A stretch of 64,000 nucleotides of DNA from Paracoccaceae bacterium (GCA_020628545.1 JAHDEX010000013.1:1-64000); one strand, 5' to 3'. Shown: positions 24,739 through 33,550, numbered from the stretch's first letter. Numbers and translations are program-made. Notes: a model not told the origin generated them from the letters alone.

Positions 24739-25922
24739 GTGCGTAAGGGTGAGACCAGTCTTGTCAGGTGAGCGAGGTTCTTAATCCCGATTTTCAGATG
24801 TGCCAAGGGCCGCGCCTTGACGAGCTTCTTGTTCATATAAGCCTCAAAGGTGAGCCTTTGCACGTCGACATCATGACACAGGGAGACAAACCGCTCACGC
24901 CGCTCATCTGAGCGGTAATAGGCGTTCTGCATGGCACCCAGGACGCGGAAGACTTGCTTGTGTTCTTTCATGAACATTTTGCGCGCAAGTTGCAGGTCTT
25001 TGATGCGTCCGGAGGCCAATGTCGCAGCGGCCGCTGTCGCCGCAACCCGTCCTCCAACCATCGCATAATAGATACCTTCACCGGATGACGGTGCAACGAC
25101 ACCAGCCGCATCGCCAGCCAACACGACATCTTTGCCATTGTCCCAGCGGTCGAGGGGTTTCAGGGGGATCGGAGCGCCTTCTTTGCGGAGGGTTTCGCAA
25201 CCGGAAAGACCCGCCGTCTTGCGGAGCGCGGCGGTCGCTTGTTTGAGATCCACCTCTTTGACCATCGACCCCATGCCAACGCTGGCGGACGACCCATGTG
25301 GGAAAATCCAGCCGTAAAAATCAGGACTGATCTGGCCGTCGTAGATCACATCGCAGCGCATCGGGTCGTAGTCTTCGGTCGGCTCGGGCGCCGCAATGAT
25401 CTCGTGGTAGGCAATGACGTATGGGATCACATCGCCGCCTTCGACCTCGGCCGCCGCAACCTTTGACCGGGCACCATCCGCGCCGATGACAAGTTGCGTC
25501 TTCAGCGACATCTCATTCCCGCTGATCTTATCGCGGTAGACGACGTGGGTGCCGTCTTCGTCGCGGTCGATTCTGACGAATGTGCCGCGATACGGATGCG
25601 CGCCTGCTTGGGCTGCGCGATCGCGGAGATATGGATCGAAGTCCTTGCGGTCGACCATGCCAACAAAGCCGTTCTCAATCGGAATATCAACGTGGCGCTG
25701 GGTGGGTGAGATCATGCGCGCAGTTGTCACTTTCGCCACAAGCTGCTCATCGGGAATGAAAAAGTCTTCGATCAAACGGGGTGGGATCGCGCCGCCGCAA
25801 GGCTTGATCCGCCCATCGCGGTCGATAAAGGCGACCTTATGACCACTTCGGGCGAGGTCTTCAGCCGCGGTTGCACCCGACGGGCCTGCGCCCACGACAA
25901 CAACGTCATATTCCATCATCAT
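24735..25922 (-). CDS. bchP: Geranylgeranyl reductase BchP
   Basis: FAD-dependent reductase (395 aa) that hydrogenates the geranylgeranyl tail of bacteriochlorophyll to phytyl. N-terminal dinucleotide fold VVVVGAGPSGATAAEDLARSG, then the family marker RIKPCGGAIPPRLIEDF, the VIGADGARSKVA motif and a second FAD site VVLAGDAAGVVAPSSGEGIYYA. Three ATGs in a row (25922, 25919, 25916) could start it; the first overlaps the upstream stop. Lies in the operon bchG-ORF428-bchP-idi. Confidence 0.94.
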   Translation of the reverse strand: MMMEYDVVVVGAGPSGATAAEDLARSGHKVAFIDRDGRIKPCGGAIPPRLIEDFFIPDEQLVAKVTTARMISPTQRHVDIPIENGFVGMVDRKDFDPYLRDRAAQAGAHPYRGTFVRIDRDEDGTHVVYRDKISGNEMSLKTQLVIGADGARSKVAAAEVEGGDVIPYVIAYHEIIAAPEPTEDYDPMRCDVIYDGQISPDFYGWIFPHGSSASVGMGSMVKEVDLKQATAALRKTAGLSGCETLRKEGAPIPLKPLDRWDNGKDVVLAGDAAGVVAPSSGEGIYYAMVGGRVAATAAAATLASGRIKDLQLARKMFMKEHKQVFRVLGAMQNAYYRSDERRERFVSLCHDVDVQRLTFEAYMNKKLVKARPLAHLKIGIKNLAHLTRLVSPLRT

Positions 25923-27199
25923 TCTCCCGGGACCAAAACACCTGCCGGAGCAGGGCGCGTCATGATTTTGGCGGCCATGACCGTGGCCGCAATGAAGAGT
26001 GAGGCTTCAAACAGGAAGACCGTGCCAAATGCCTGCGCATTGGGCAGCGAGAAACGCAGAACATCGACCATCGCGGCCCCTATGAGCCCGCCAAATCCAG
26101 CCGCAATCGCCTGCGCGGCACCCCATAGCCCCATCCGCGTGCCTTCGCGTTGCTCGCGCCCTTGACCGGCAAGCGCCATCATTGATCCAATGGCCGCAAC
26201 TGCGAACATCCCGTTGAAAAAGCCAAGTGCAACAACCGCAGGCACCAGCGGCGCGCCGGGGCCGAGCGGGCCAAGAAGCGTGATCACAGCCAGTGCGGCA
26301 GCCGACCCGAGGCAACCTGCCATGACCCAATTGCGCAGCGACCCGAATTTAAAGCCGGTTGCGATAATGCCGACTGTCAGCATCCCCAAGAACACCCCGC
26401 CGTTTTGTGCGCCTGACAGGGACGTCGATTGTCCGGGCGTGAACGCGAAGACGAGCCCTGCGTAAGGCTCCAGGATCAATTCCTGCATGAAATAGGCTGT
26501 CATCGACAGGAAGACGAAGATGGTGAAATTGCGTGCGGCGCGTTCGCTCCAGACCTCGCGTAGCCCATCCCAGAAGGGTGTCGCATCGGACGCGCGGACA
26601 ACAGCGAGCTTTCGTTCAATACCCCAAACCGCAAGGCACGTCATGATCACCGCGCCGGTGACGACTATCGCGACGATCCGGATCAGCAAGGCTGGTGTGT
26701 AGGGATCCAACATGGACCCCACGACGCCTGCCGTTACTGCAATCCCGAAGATCATCATGAGCCATGTGATCGTCGCAGCGGCGGCGCGACGATGTGGTTC
26801 TGTCGTCGTCGCAAGGAGCGCGAGAAGCGAGGTGCCAGAAGCGCCCACGCCCAGGCCAATCAGCGCATAAGCCAATATCGAAATGGCAAGGCCCATCCAG
26901 AATGATGTTGTAAACACGAATACGCCCAAGGCTGCGATGAATGCTCCGACAGCTAAAGCCACCATGCCGCCGATGATCCACCGTGTGCGCTTGCCCCCCG
27001 CGTCAGAAGCAAAACCCCACTTCGGGCGGGTCATTTGAATACCGTAGTGCAAGGCGACCAGCAGCCCCGGCAAAACCGCAGGCAAAGCCAGTTCGACCAC
27101 CATCAGGCGGTTCAACGTGGATGTGGTCAGGACAACAATCGCCCCGAGCGCCATTTGTACGAGCCCTAGTCGGGCGATTTGAACCCAAGACAACGTCAT
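25919..27199 (-). CDS. PucC/ORF428-family MFS protein (bacteriochlorophyll delivery type)
   Basis: Membrane protein (426 aa) of the BCD/PucC branch of the major facilitator superfamily, with about 12 hydrophobic segments. Markers: RLGLVQMALGAIVVLTTSTLNRLMVVE at the start is typical of PucC/LhaA/ORF428 relatives, as is QDLILEPYAG-like MQELILEPYAGLVF. It corresponds in length and position to Rhodobacter capsulatus ORF428, between bchG and bchP. Such proteins are thought to help bacteriochlorophyll reach antenna proteins. The ATG at 27199 follows GGGGG; upstream codons to 27277 lie in bchG. Confidence 0.9.
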   Translation of the reverse strand: MTLSWVQIARLGLVQMALGAIVVLTTSTLNRLMVVELALPAVLPGLLVALHYGIQMTRPKWGFASDAGGKRTRWIIGGMVALAVGAFIAALGVFVFTTSFWMGLAISILAYALIGLGVGASGTSLLALLATTTEPHRRAAAATITWLMMIFGIAVTAGVVGSMLDPYTPALLIRIVAIVVTGAVIMTCLAVWGIERKLAVVRASDATPFWDGLREVWSERAARNFTIFVFLSMTAYFMQELILEPYAGLVFAFTPGQSTSLSGAQNGGVFLGMLTVGIIATGFKFGSLRNWVMAGCLGSAAALAVITLLGPLGPGAPLVPAVVALGFFNGMFAVAAIGSMMALAGQGREQREGTRMGLWGAAQAIAAGFGGLIGAAMVDVLRFSLPNAQAFGTVFLFEASLFIAATVMAAKIMTRPAPAGVLVPGE

Positions 27200-27201
27200 C
27201 G

Positions 27202-28107
27202 TCACAACCCCCTTATGGCAAAGGCGGCAATCATCATGCCGCTGATGTAGAAAAGAATGCCCATGCCCTGATACCAAGGCGTCTTGCCTTCCGGGTCACG
27301 CAGCAGGACTTGCATCGCGGCAAGTTGCACAGCGAGGAGGACAAGGACGCCTGCGGCGTGCTGCGGTTTGTCCCACAGGATCAGCAAGAAAACGACCAGC
27401 GCTTGAGGTATCGCCATCACCCAGCATGCGACTTTGGCAGCGCGGTCAGGTCCCAGCACAACGGGTAGGCTCCGCAAACCCATGCGCCTATCGCCGTCGA
27501 TGGCTTTGAAATCGTTCAGCGTCATGATCCCGTGCGCGCCGAGGCCATAAAGAATGGCGATGATGATCACTTCCGATTTGGGTGCACCAGCAGACAACAC
27601 TGCGGCGCCCGTAATCCAAGGCAGGGTTTCGTAGGCCAATCCGCAAAGGCCCGGCCCCCAGAGACCTGATTGCTTGGCGCGAATAGGCTCAGACGAATAA
27701 GCCCACGCGGCGGCAACAGCGAGGATCGTCGCACTTAATCCCCATGGTCCCAAGAATGTGCCCACGAAGATCGAAAACCACGACATCGCGATTGCGATCC
27801 ACAGTCCCCAGCGTCCGGGGATCCGACCCGATGGGATGGGGCGGTCAGGCTCATTGATGGCGTCGACATGTCGGTCACACCAATCATTTGCCACTTGCGA
27901 CATCGCGCAAACGAGCGGTCCGGCGAGGATAACACCCAAGATCACCAGTCCCCAGCGCCCTTCAGGGCTCACCCCGGCAGACACCGCGCCGCACAGATAC
28001 GCCCACATTGGCGGGAACCACGTGTGCGGTTTCACCAGCTGCGCTAGCGCCGCAGGTTGCGGGTAGCGTCGGGCCTGTGGTGGCTGTAAGTCTGATGAGA
28101 CGCTCAT
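27202..28107 (-). CDS. bchG: Bacteriochlorophyll synthase BchG
   Basis: UbiA-family membrane prenyltransferase (301 aa) attaching the C20 alcohol to bacteriochlorophyllide a. The allylic-diphosphate binding motif NDWCDRHVDAINEPDRP is at about residues 75-91, the second Asp-rich motif DFKAIDGDRRMG at about 192-203, and about eight membrane segments are visible. It begins the leftward operon; two PpsR-type operators lie directly upstream. The next gene starts 2 bp after its stop. Confidence 0.94.
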   Translation of the reverse strand: MSVSSDLQPPQARRYPQPAALAQLVKPHTWFPPMWAYLCGAVSAGVSPEGRWGLVILGVILAGPLVCAMSQVANDWCDRHVDAINEPDRPIPSGRIPGRWGLWIAIAMSWFSIFVGTFLGPWGLSATILAVAAAWAYSSEPIRAKQSGLWGPGLCGLAYETLPWITGAAVLSAGAPKSEVIIIAILYGLGAHGIMTLNDFKAIDGDRRMGLRSLPVVLGPDRAAKVACWVMAIPQALVVFLLILWDKPQHAAGVLVLLAVQLAAMQVLLRDPEGKTPWYQGMGILFYISGMMIAAFAIRGL

Positions 28108-28110
28108 AAG

Positions 28111-28163
28111 TGTAAACTTAGCGAGACATACGGCAGAGTCGCAAGTGTAATCTCAACCTGACA
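28111..28163. promoter_or_regulatory. Two PpsR/CrtJ operators upstream of bchG
   Basis: TGT-N12-ACA sites at 28111-28128 and 28146-28163, 17 bp apart, in the spacer between bchG and the divergent SDR gene. The first site begins 3 bp from the bchG ATG, so binding should block transcription directly. The wider gap would place both sites on roughly similar faces of the helix. They could also affect the divergent gene at 28257. Confidence 0.83.
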
Positions 28164-28256
28164 CCCGCGACATATGCGCCGCGACCGATGGCGAAGATGG
28201 ACTCCGGTGAGAATTACGCTGGCTGTCGCAGGTCTACCGACCTAACCCCTCGGGAT

Positions 28257-29567
28257 ATGATGGCAGAACGTGACACACCCACCGCTCTTGTTCTTGGAGG
28301 ATATGGTCTTATTGGTGCGGCCTGCTGCCGCGCGCTATTGGCCAGCGGGTTTCGCGTGGTCGGGGTGGGAAGATCGCCTCTCGCGGCGAAGCGATTACCT
28401 GATGAAGTCGACTGGATCTTTCGCGACCTGACGACGGTGGATGTCGATGAGTGGCGCACCATCCTCGATGGCGTTGATGTCGTGGTCAATGCGGCAGGCG
28501 CGCTGCAGGACGGTCCAGAAGATGATCTGGAGGCCATCCATGTCAGCCTGATCGAGAGACTGACCGCGGCTGCCCCGCAGCATCTTCGCATCATCCAGAT
28601 CTCAGCGGCAGGCGTGGCGCTGGATGCTACCACTGCCTTTTTTGAGACTAAGGCACGCGGTGATGCACTCTTGGCGACCACCGATTTGAACTGGGTCATC
28701 TTGCGCCCCTCGCTTGTTCTCGCGCCAGATGCTTACGGTGGAACTGCCCTGCTACGCGGGGCTGCGGCCCTGCCTGGAATTTTACCGAAACTGTGGCCGA
28801 GTACACAGGTGCAGACAGTTCATATCGATGATCTGGCAAACGCCGTGGCTTTTGCAGCCAGGGGCAGCGTCCCCGCTGGGACAATCGCTGATATCTCAGA
28901 AGCATCCGCGACGTATTTTCCTGACCTGGTTTTGAAGGTACGACTTTGGTTGGGACTGTGTGCGCCGTTGATCCAAGTCGCTTTGCCTCAAGTGGTGATC
29001 CGATTGGTTGGTAGATGCGCGGACATGCTGGGACGCCTTGGCTGGCGATCCCCTTTACGCACGACGGCTTTGACAGTGCTGGAAGATGGAATCTGCGCGG
29101 ATCCCAAGACTTGGGAAGGCCTTGGTGGTTCACCCTGCAGGTCCTTCGATGCGACGCTTCAATCCCTTCCCTCAACCCGGCAGGAGCGGTTATTTGCGCG
29201 GCTTTATTTTGCAGTGCCGTTTGCGATTGGGGTGCTGTCGCTTTTTTGGATCGTATCTGGTCTAGTGGCACTGGCCTTCCCGTCGGCTGCCGCGGACTAT
29301 CTGGCGGATAGCAGGATGTCCGGGCTTATGGTGTGGACACTCGTCTTTGGTGGTGCCATTGCCGACATCTTGTTGGGTATTGCTATTCTATTCCGACGAT
29401 GGTGTCGGCCCGCTGCCATGGGAATGATTGCGCTTGCCGTCGCTTATCTGATTGGCGGTGCCATTGCCGCCCCGACACTTTGGGTTGATCCGCTTGGACC
29501 AATGGTCAAAGTCATTCCGTCGATTGCGTTGGCGCTGATCGTTTGGCTGGGCGTGGAAAAGAGATGA
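28257..29567 (+). CDS. SDR-family NAD(P)-binding protein fused to DoxX-like membrane domain
   Basis: 436 aa from the ATG at 28257 (another ATG follows at once; the frame extends to 28188 but those codons have no ribosome-binding site). The N-terminal atypical SDR domain (about 8-290) has the cofactor loop LVLGGYGLIGAACCRAL and VVNAAGALQDG, as in NDUFA9/epimerase-like proteins. The C-terminal 130 residues contain four membrane helices resembling DoxX-like domains. Substrate unknown. It is divergent from bchG across a spacer with two PpsR-type sites and overlaps the DUF2269 gene by 4 bp. Confidence 0.85.
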   Translation: MMAERDTPTALVLGGYGLIGAACCRALLASGFRVVGVGRSPLAAKRLPDEVDWIFRDLTTVDVDEWRTILDGVDVVVNAAGALQDGPEDDLEAIHVSLIERLTAAAPQHLRIIQISAAGVALDATTAFFETKARGDALLATTDLNWVILRPSLVLAPDAYGGTALLRGAAALPGILPKLWPSTQVQTVHIDDLANAVAFAARGSVPAGTIADISEASATYFPDLVLKVRLWLGLCAPLIQVALPQVVIRLVGRCADMLGRLGWRSPLRTTALTVLEDGICADPKTWEGLGGSPCRSFDATLQSLPSTRQERLFARLYFAVPFAIGVLSLFWIVSGLVALAFPSAAADYLADSRMSGLMVWTLVFGGAIADILLGIAILFRRWCRPAAMGMIALAVAYLIGGAIAAPTLWVDPLGPMVKVIPSIALALIVWLGVEKR

Positions 29568-30037
29568 TCTTCGATCTTATTCTTTTCCTGCATGTGCTTG
29601 GCGCAACCGTCTTGCTTGGGACGGGCGCTGGCATCGCATTTTTCATGGTCGTCTCGCATCGTTCCGGAGACCCGGCACTAATTGCGCATGTTGCCGGCAT
29701 CGTCGTGCTGGCCGATACAATTTTTACTGCAACAGCCGCGATCGTGCAGCCGATAACGGGCTATCTTCTTGCGACGATGGCAGGGTGGCCGCTGACAAGT
29801 GGATGGGTCGCAGTGTCGCTTGGCTTATACGTCTTCGTCGGTGTTTTCTGGCTTCCCGTTGTCTTTATGCAAATCCGGATGCGCAACCTCGCGCGGGAAG
29901 CGCGAGATGAGGAAGGTGCTTTGCCCGACAGCTATCACCGGCTTTTCAGATGGTGGTTTGCGTTCGGGTTCCCCGCCTTCGCGGCTGTCTTGGCAATTGT
30001 TTGGCTCATGTTAACCAAACCGGCGATAGGCTGGTGA
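29564..30037 (+). CDS. DUF2269-family integral membrane protein
   Basis: A 157-residue protein with four hydrophobic helices and His residues placed in helices (LILFLHVLGATVLLGTGAGIAFF; a further His in VVSHRSGD). Such a layout is seen in DUF2269 proteins, which sometimes look like small cytochrome-type membrane proteins; no heme binding is claimed. Its ATG overlaps the SDR-DoxX stop, and the pair recurs as a unit in other proteobacteria as far as I recall. Function unknown. Confidence 0.8.
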   Translation: MIFDLILFLHVLGATVLLGTGAGIAFFMVVSHRSGDPALIAHVAGIVVLADTIFTATAAIVQPITGYLLATMAGWPLTSGWVAVSLGLYVFVGVFWLPVVFMQIRMRNLAREARDEEGALPDSYHRLFRWWFAFGFPAFAAVLAIVWLMLTKPAIGW

Positions 30038-30151
30038 GACCCGCCGCATTTGTGATCCACGCCACTTCAGAACAAAATCAAGCCTGATTCGGGTGTTAGC
30101 GCGGTTTGGCCCCGGAAACATATGGGGGAAAACGCGCAGGAAAGGTTGCAC

Positions 30152-30940
30152 ATGCAGTTGTCAGTGCATTTCGAGAATACGACTGGAACAGGCGCGGGAG
30201 GCGGCCCAGTCCAAGTCGGTTGGTTTCTGAGTGAGCGGAATGGCGGCATCATTTACGATCCGCCCGAACGTGTGCGTTCCGTCGATATGAATCGTGAACA
30301 TGCCAAGTCAGCCTCACGCTGCCCGGCGGTCATTAACCTTGAAAGTCGCTACTTTGCGGTCAAGTGCCCGTTCGACATTCATATCGGTTTCGCGCGTGAC
30401 AAGGACGGCAAACCAGCCCTGCGCAATCTTGCGGGACCGAAAAGCACCGTGCGGGCCAGCAAACTGGGCGAGAAACTCCACCTGACAAATGAAGTTGAAT
30501 GGCGCTACAAGGACGTCCCAACGATCCAGCTGTCATTGCCTTACGTGTTCATCGCAGATGAGCCCGTCTACATGTCGCAAGTTGCGCCATTTATGCATTA
30601 TAAGAAGGATCCCTTGCCGGGCACGATCTTTGGGGGTCGTTTCCCCATCAACGTATGGCCACGGCCCCTGATGTGGGCTTTCGAATGGCATGAGCCGGAA
30701 AAGCCGATCAAGATCGCGCGGGGAGAGCCGCTGTTTTACGCGACATTTGAAACCATGCCACAAGATCGTAGCGTTGCACTGACGGAAGCGGCGGTCACGC
30801 CTGAGTTGGATGATTATATGGAGCTGATTTCGGGGGCGGTGAACTACGTCAATCAGACGTTTTCGCTTTTCGAGGCCGCAGAGGCGCGACGTCCTCGGAC
30901 TTTGGTGACACCGGTCAAACGAGACCCTCCAGGCTCATGA
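30152..30940 (+). CDS. Conserved protein of unknown function, first gene of a glycan-type operon
   Basis: A 262-residue soluble protein without signal peptide or membrane helix. The ATG at 30152 follows AGGAAAGG; the frame begins at 30122. The sequence has many aromatic and Pro residues (FPINVWPRPLMWAFEWHEPEKP, then IARGEPLFYATFE), which suggests a beta-rich fold. It somewhat resembles DUF6065-type proteins, but I cannot confirm this. Its stop overlaps the start of the TPR-glycosyltransferase (ATGA), so it belongs with the three genes that follow and may act on the same glycan or protein target. Confidence 0.75.
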   Translation: MQLSVHFENTTGTGAGGGPVQVGWFLSERNGGIIYDPPERVRSVDMNREHAKSASRCPAVINLESRYFAVKCPFDIHIGFARDKDGKPALRNLAGPKSTVRASKLGEKLHLTNEVEWRYKDVPTIQLSLPYVFIADEPVYMSQVAPFMHYKKDPLPGTIFGGRFPINVWPRPLMWAFEWHEPEKPIKIARGEPLFYATFETMPQDRSVALTEAAVTPELDDYMELISGAVNYVNQTFSLFEAAEARRPRTLVTPVKRDPPGS

Positions 30941-32307
30941 CAGACCAAACCCCGCCAGTAGACCTCACGGCGCTGCGCCGTGCTGCGCACCGTGCGCACC
31001 GAGAGGGCGATCCAAATGCATTGCAGGCCTATGCGAAGTACCTCGCACTTGCGCCCCATGATGCACCGATTTGGTCAAACCTCGGGGCATTGCATCGTGC
31101 GCATCAGCGGTACGATGCTGCTTTGCGCGCACAGGAGCGGGCACAGGCGATCAGCCCAGAAGATCCGGCACTGACCAATAACTACGCCAATATCCTGAGT
31201 GATCTGGGCCGATATGACGACTCGATCAAAGCGCGACGCTGGATCCTGACACAAAAGCCGGAAGACGCCGGACAGAAAGCGATGATTGGGCGCTGTCTGC
31301 GCGGGAAGGGCGACTATCAGGGGGCGGTGAATTACCTCAGCTCTGCAATTACCGATCACCCGGACGATACCGAATTGCAAATGCAACTGGCTTTTGCTCA
31401 GCTTGGCGCTGGCGACTATGCAAAGGCTTTTGAGACGTACCGCGTCCGTTGGAAAACCGCAGAGATGAAGCCGCGCGATCTGCCTTATCCGGAGTGGGCG
31501 GGAGAGCCGCTGGACGGCAAGACAGTTTTGGTGATGCCAGAACAAGGCTTTGGCGACGCGATCCTGTTCGCGCGCTTCATCCCCAGCCTAAAGGCGCAGG
31601 GCGCGCGTGTCTTGTTCCTGACTGAAAAGCCAGTTGCTCCACTTTTTGAGGACCTTGATGGCGCTGATTGGGTTGGAACGGGGTTGCCGAAATCCACGCC
31701 CATCGACTTCTGGATCAACAGCATGGATGTCGCGCGCCTCCATTTTGGTGGCACGGATGTGATCCCGAAGCCGACGTCCATCAATGTACCGAACGCGTCC
31801 AAGGCGCGGGCGAAGGCACTCGTCGCCCCGCACCAACAAAGCTTCAAAGTTGGCGTCGTCTGGACCGGGTCAGTGACATACAAGGGTAACGCGTTCAGAT
31901 CTTTTAGCCATCGTGATCTTCTTCCCCTTACCGATTTAACCGCTGTCCAACTGTTCTCCCTCTACAAAGGGCCGGAATTGAAACCATTCCTCGCCGACGG
32001 GACCGATGCTTTCATCCTCAACGCGGCAGAGAGCGAAAAGCACTTTGGTGACAGTGCCGCCATGATGCAGGAGATGGACTTGATCATCAGTTCTGATACG
32101 GCGACATTACACCTTGCCGGAAGTTTGGGTGTGCCAACCTGGGCGGTTCTTCATTGGGATCCCTTCTGGGTGTGGCGGCATACCGGCGACACGACAGTGT
32201 GGTATCCCGGCATGCGGTTGTTCCGCCAGACGGAGCCTTTGCAGTGGTCGGGTGTAATCGATCAGGTCCGGGACGCATTGGTGCAGCAAGTCAAGGCGCT
32301 CGCATGA
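30937..32307 (+). CDS. TPR protein with glycosyltransferase-like C-terminal domain
   Basis: 456 aa, cytoplasmic. Residues about 15-170 form four or five tetratricopeptide repeats (for example APIWSNLGALHRAHQRYDAA, ALTNNYANILSDLGRYDDSI). The C-terminal part resembles the nucleotide-sugar half of family 9/41-like glycosyltransferases: VLVMPEQGFGDAILFARFIP and DLIISSDTATLHLAGSLGVPTWAVL. Proteins of this build often glycosylate flagellin or act in surface glycan assembly. Coupled on both sides by 4-bp overlaps. The acceptor is unknown. Confidence 0.83.
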   Translation: MTDQTPPVDLTALRRAAHRAHREGDPNALQAYAKYLALAPHDAPIWSNLGALHRAHQRYDAALRAQERAQAISPEDPALTNNYANILSDLGRYDDSIKARRWILTQKPEDAGQKAMIGRCLRGKGDYQGAVNYLSSAITDHPDDTELQMQLAFAQLGAGDYAKAFETYRVRWKTAEMKPRDLPYPEWAGEPLDGKTVLVMPEQGFGDAILFARFIPSLKAQGARVLFLTEKPVAPLFEDLDGADWVGTGLPKSTPIDFWINSMDVARLHFGGTDVIPKPTSINVPNASKARAKALVAPHQQSFKVGVVWTGSVTYKGNAFRSFSHRDLLPLTDLTAVQLFSLYKGPELKPFLADGTDAFILNAAESEKHFGDSAAMMQEMDLIISSDTATLHLAGSLGVPTWAVLHWDPFWVWRHTGDTTVWYPGMRLFRQTEPLQWSGVIDQVRDALVQQVKALA

Positions 32308-32702
32308 CAGATATACTGGTCCCCATCTCACCGGGAGAGCTAATCGACAAGCTGACAATCCTGCGGATCAAACTGGATCAGATCGAAGACCCGGAAAAAC
32401 GTGCGAATATCCAGTATGAGAAGACACAACTGGAAGCAGTCGCAGATCAGCATGTCCAGCCGTCGCAAGCGCTGTCCGCGCTTTGGGAACAGCTTTATCA
32501 CATCAACAGATCGCTTTGGCAGATCGAGGACGATATTCGCGCCAGCGATGCGCGCGGGGACTTTGGCGACAGATACATCGCCCTCGCGCGGGCGGTTTAT
32601 GTGACAAATGATGAACGCGCTGCTGTCAAAAAACGGATCAACCTGCTTCTCGGATCAGCCATCGTTGAAGAGAAGTCTTACCACAGCGTGGGCCCGACTT
32701 GA
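32304..32702 (+). CDS. DUF6165-like small protein
   Basis: A 132-residue, charged, mostly helical protein (ISPGELIDKLTILRIKLDQIEDPEKR; SLWQIEDDIRASDARGDFGDRYI). It resembles the DUF6165 family, which is regularly found beside TPR-glycosyltransferases. No catalytic motif is visible; a scaffold or small regulatory role is possible. Start at 32304 overlaps the previous stop and its stop overlaps the next ATG by one base. Confidence 0.8.
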   Translation: MTDILVPISPGELIDKLTILRIKLDQIEDPEKRANIQYEKTQLEAVADQHVQPSQALSALWEQLYHINRSLWQIEDDIRASDARGDFGDRYIALARAVYVTNDERAAVKKRINLLLGSAIVEEKSYHSVGPT

Positions 32703-33466
32703 TGTCGCGCGAGCGCATGAACGCAATGCGGCGGGAGCTGATTGACATGCAGACCGCCCTTGTCGAGGCGTTGAAGGACGAAAAGACGCGCAAGCGCGCC
32801 GCACTGAACCGGCAACTGCACGAACTGCGGCAGATGATGACGCCGGCCTACGCCTACATGTCTCAGGCAGGCCAAGACGCCGTCATCGACCGCCATTTCC
32901 GCAACAAGATGGGCGGCACCTTTATCGATGTCGGCGGATACGATGGGATCACTGGGTCCAATACCGTCTTTTTTGAAAAATGGCGTGGCTGGACCGGTGT
33001 TTTGATTGAGCCGGTTGCCGCGAATCTCGATCAGGCGAAACGCGTCCGAGATTGCCCCTGCCTCGGCTTTGCCGTGGCCGCGAAAGCGGGAAGGGCTTCA
33101 TTTATCTCTGTTACCGAAGGTTTTACACAAATGAGCGGTTTGTCGGACAGCTACGATCCCGACATGCTGCAAAAGGTACGCGCCAATCCACGCCACAAAG
33201 AGGACAGAATTGAGATCGAGACGAAACCGTTGCCGACGATCTTGGAAGAGGCTGGCATTGCGCATCCCGATTTCATCTCTTTAGACATTGAGGGGGGCGA
33301 ACTTGCCATCTTGGAGGCTTTTTCGTTCGCCGACCACCGCGTTGGCGCTTGGGCGATTGAGAACAATACCGGCACTCGCGACATCGCTCAGCTGATGCGT
33401 AGCCACAATTATGACCTGATTGATTTCTGTGGCCCGGACGAAATATACGCGCTGCGAAAAGGCTAA
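32702..33466 (+). CDS. FkbM-family SAM-dependent methyltransferase
   Basis: 254 aa. A charged N-terminal helix (about 1-45, likely coiled coil) precedes a Rossmann methyltransferase domain. Motif I is FIDVGGYDGITGSNT, motif II VLIEPVAAN and the catalytic-region signature FISLDIEGGELAIL, as in FkbM enzymes that O-methylate sugars. ATG at 32702 overlaps the previous stop (TGATG). It ends the four-gene operon, 84 bp before motB. Probably methylates a sugar put on by the upstream glycosyltransferase (inference). Confidence 0.87.
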   Translation: MSRERMNAMRRELIDMQTALVEALKDEKTRKRAALNRQLHELRQMMTPAYAYMSQAGQDAVIDRHFRNKMGGTFIDVGGYDGITGSNTVFFEKWRGWTGVLIEPVAANLDQAKRVRDCPCLGFAVAAKAGRASFISVTEGFTQMSGLSDSYDPDMLQKVRANPRHKEDRIEIETKPLPTILEEAGIAHPDFISLDIEGGELAILEAFSFADHRVGAWAIENNTGTRDIAQLMRSHNYDLIDFCGPDEIYALRKG

Positions 33467-33473
33467 GTTTCTT

Positions 33474-33504
33474 CTTAAACACCGCGATTAAGACGCTGTT
33501 TAAG
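33474..33504. promoter_or_regulatory. TTAA array and inverted repeat upstream of motB
   Basis: CTTAAACA (33474-33481) and TGTTTAAG (33497-33504) form an 8-bp inverted repeat, with a third TTAA at 33488. TTAA half-sites spaced at 12-13 bp resemble, imperfectly, the CtrA box (TTAA-N7-TTAA) used for flagellar genes in alphaproteobacteria. A hairpin terminator for the fkbM operon is the alternative. Confidence 0.4.
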
Positions 33505-33550
33505 TTCCGCCTCATACCCCTTGCGTCGTGGGTAGTCAGAGGTGGACATC

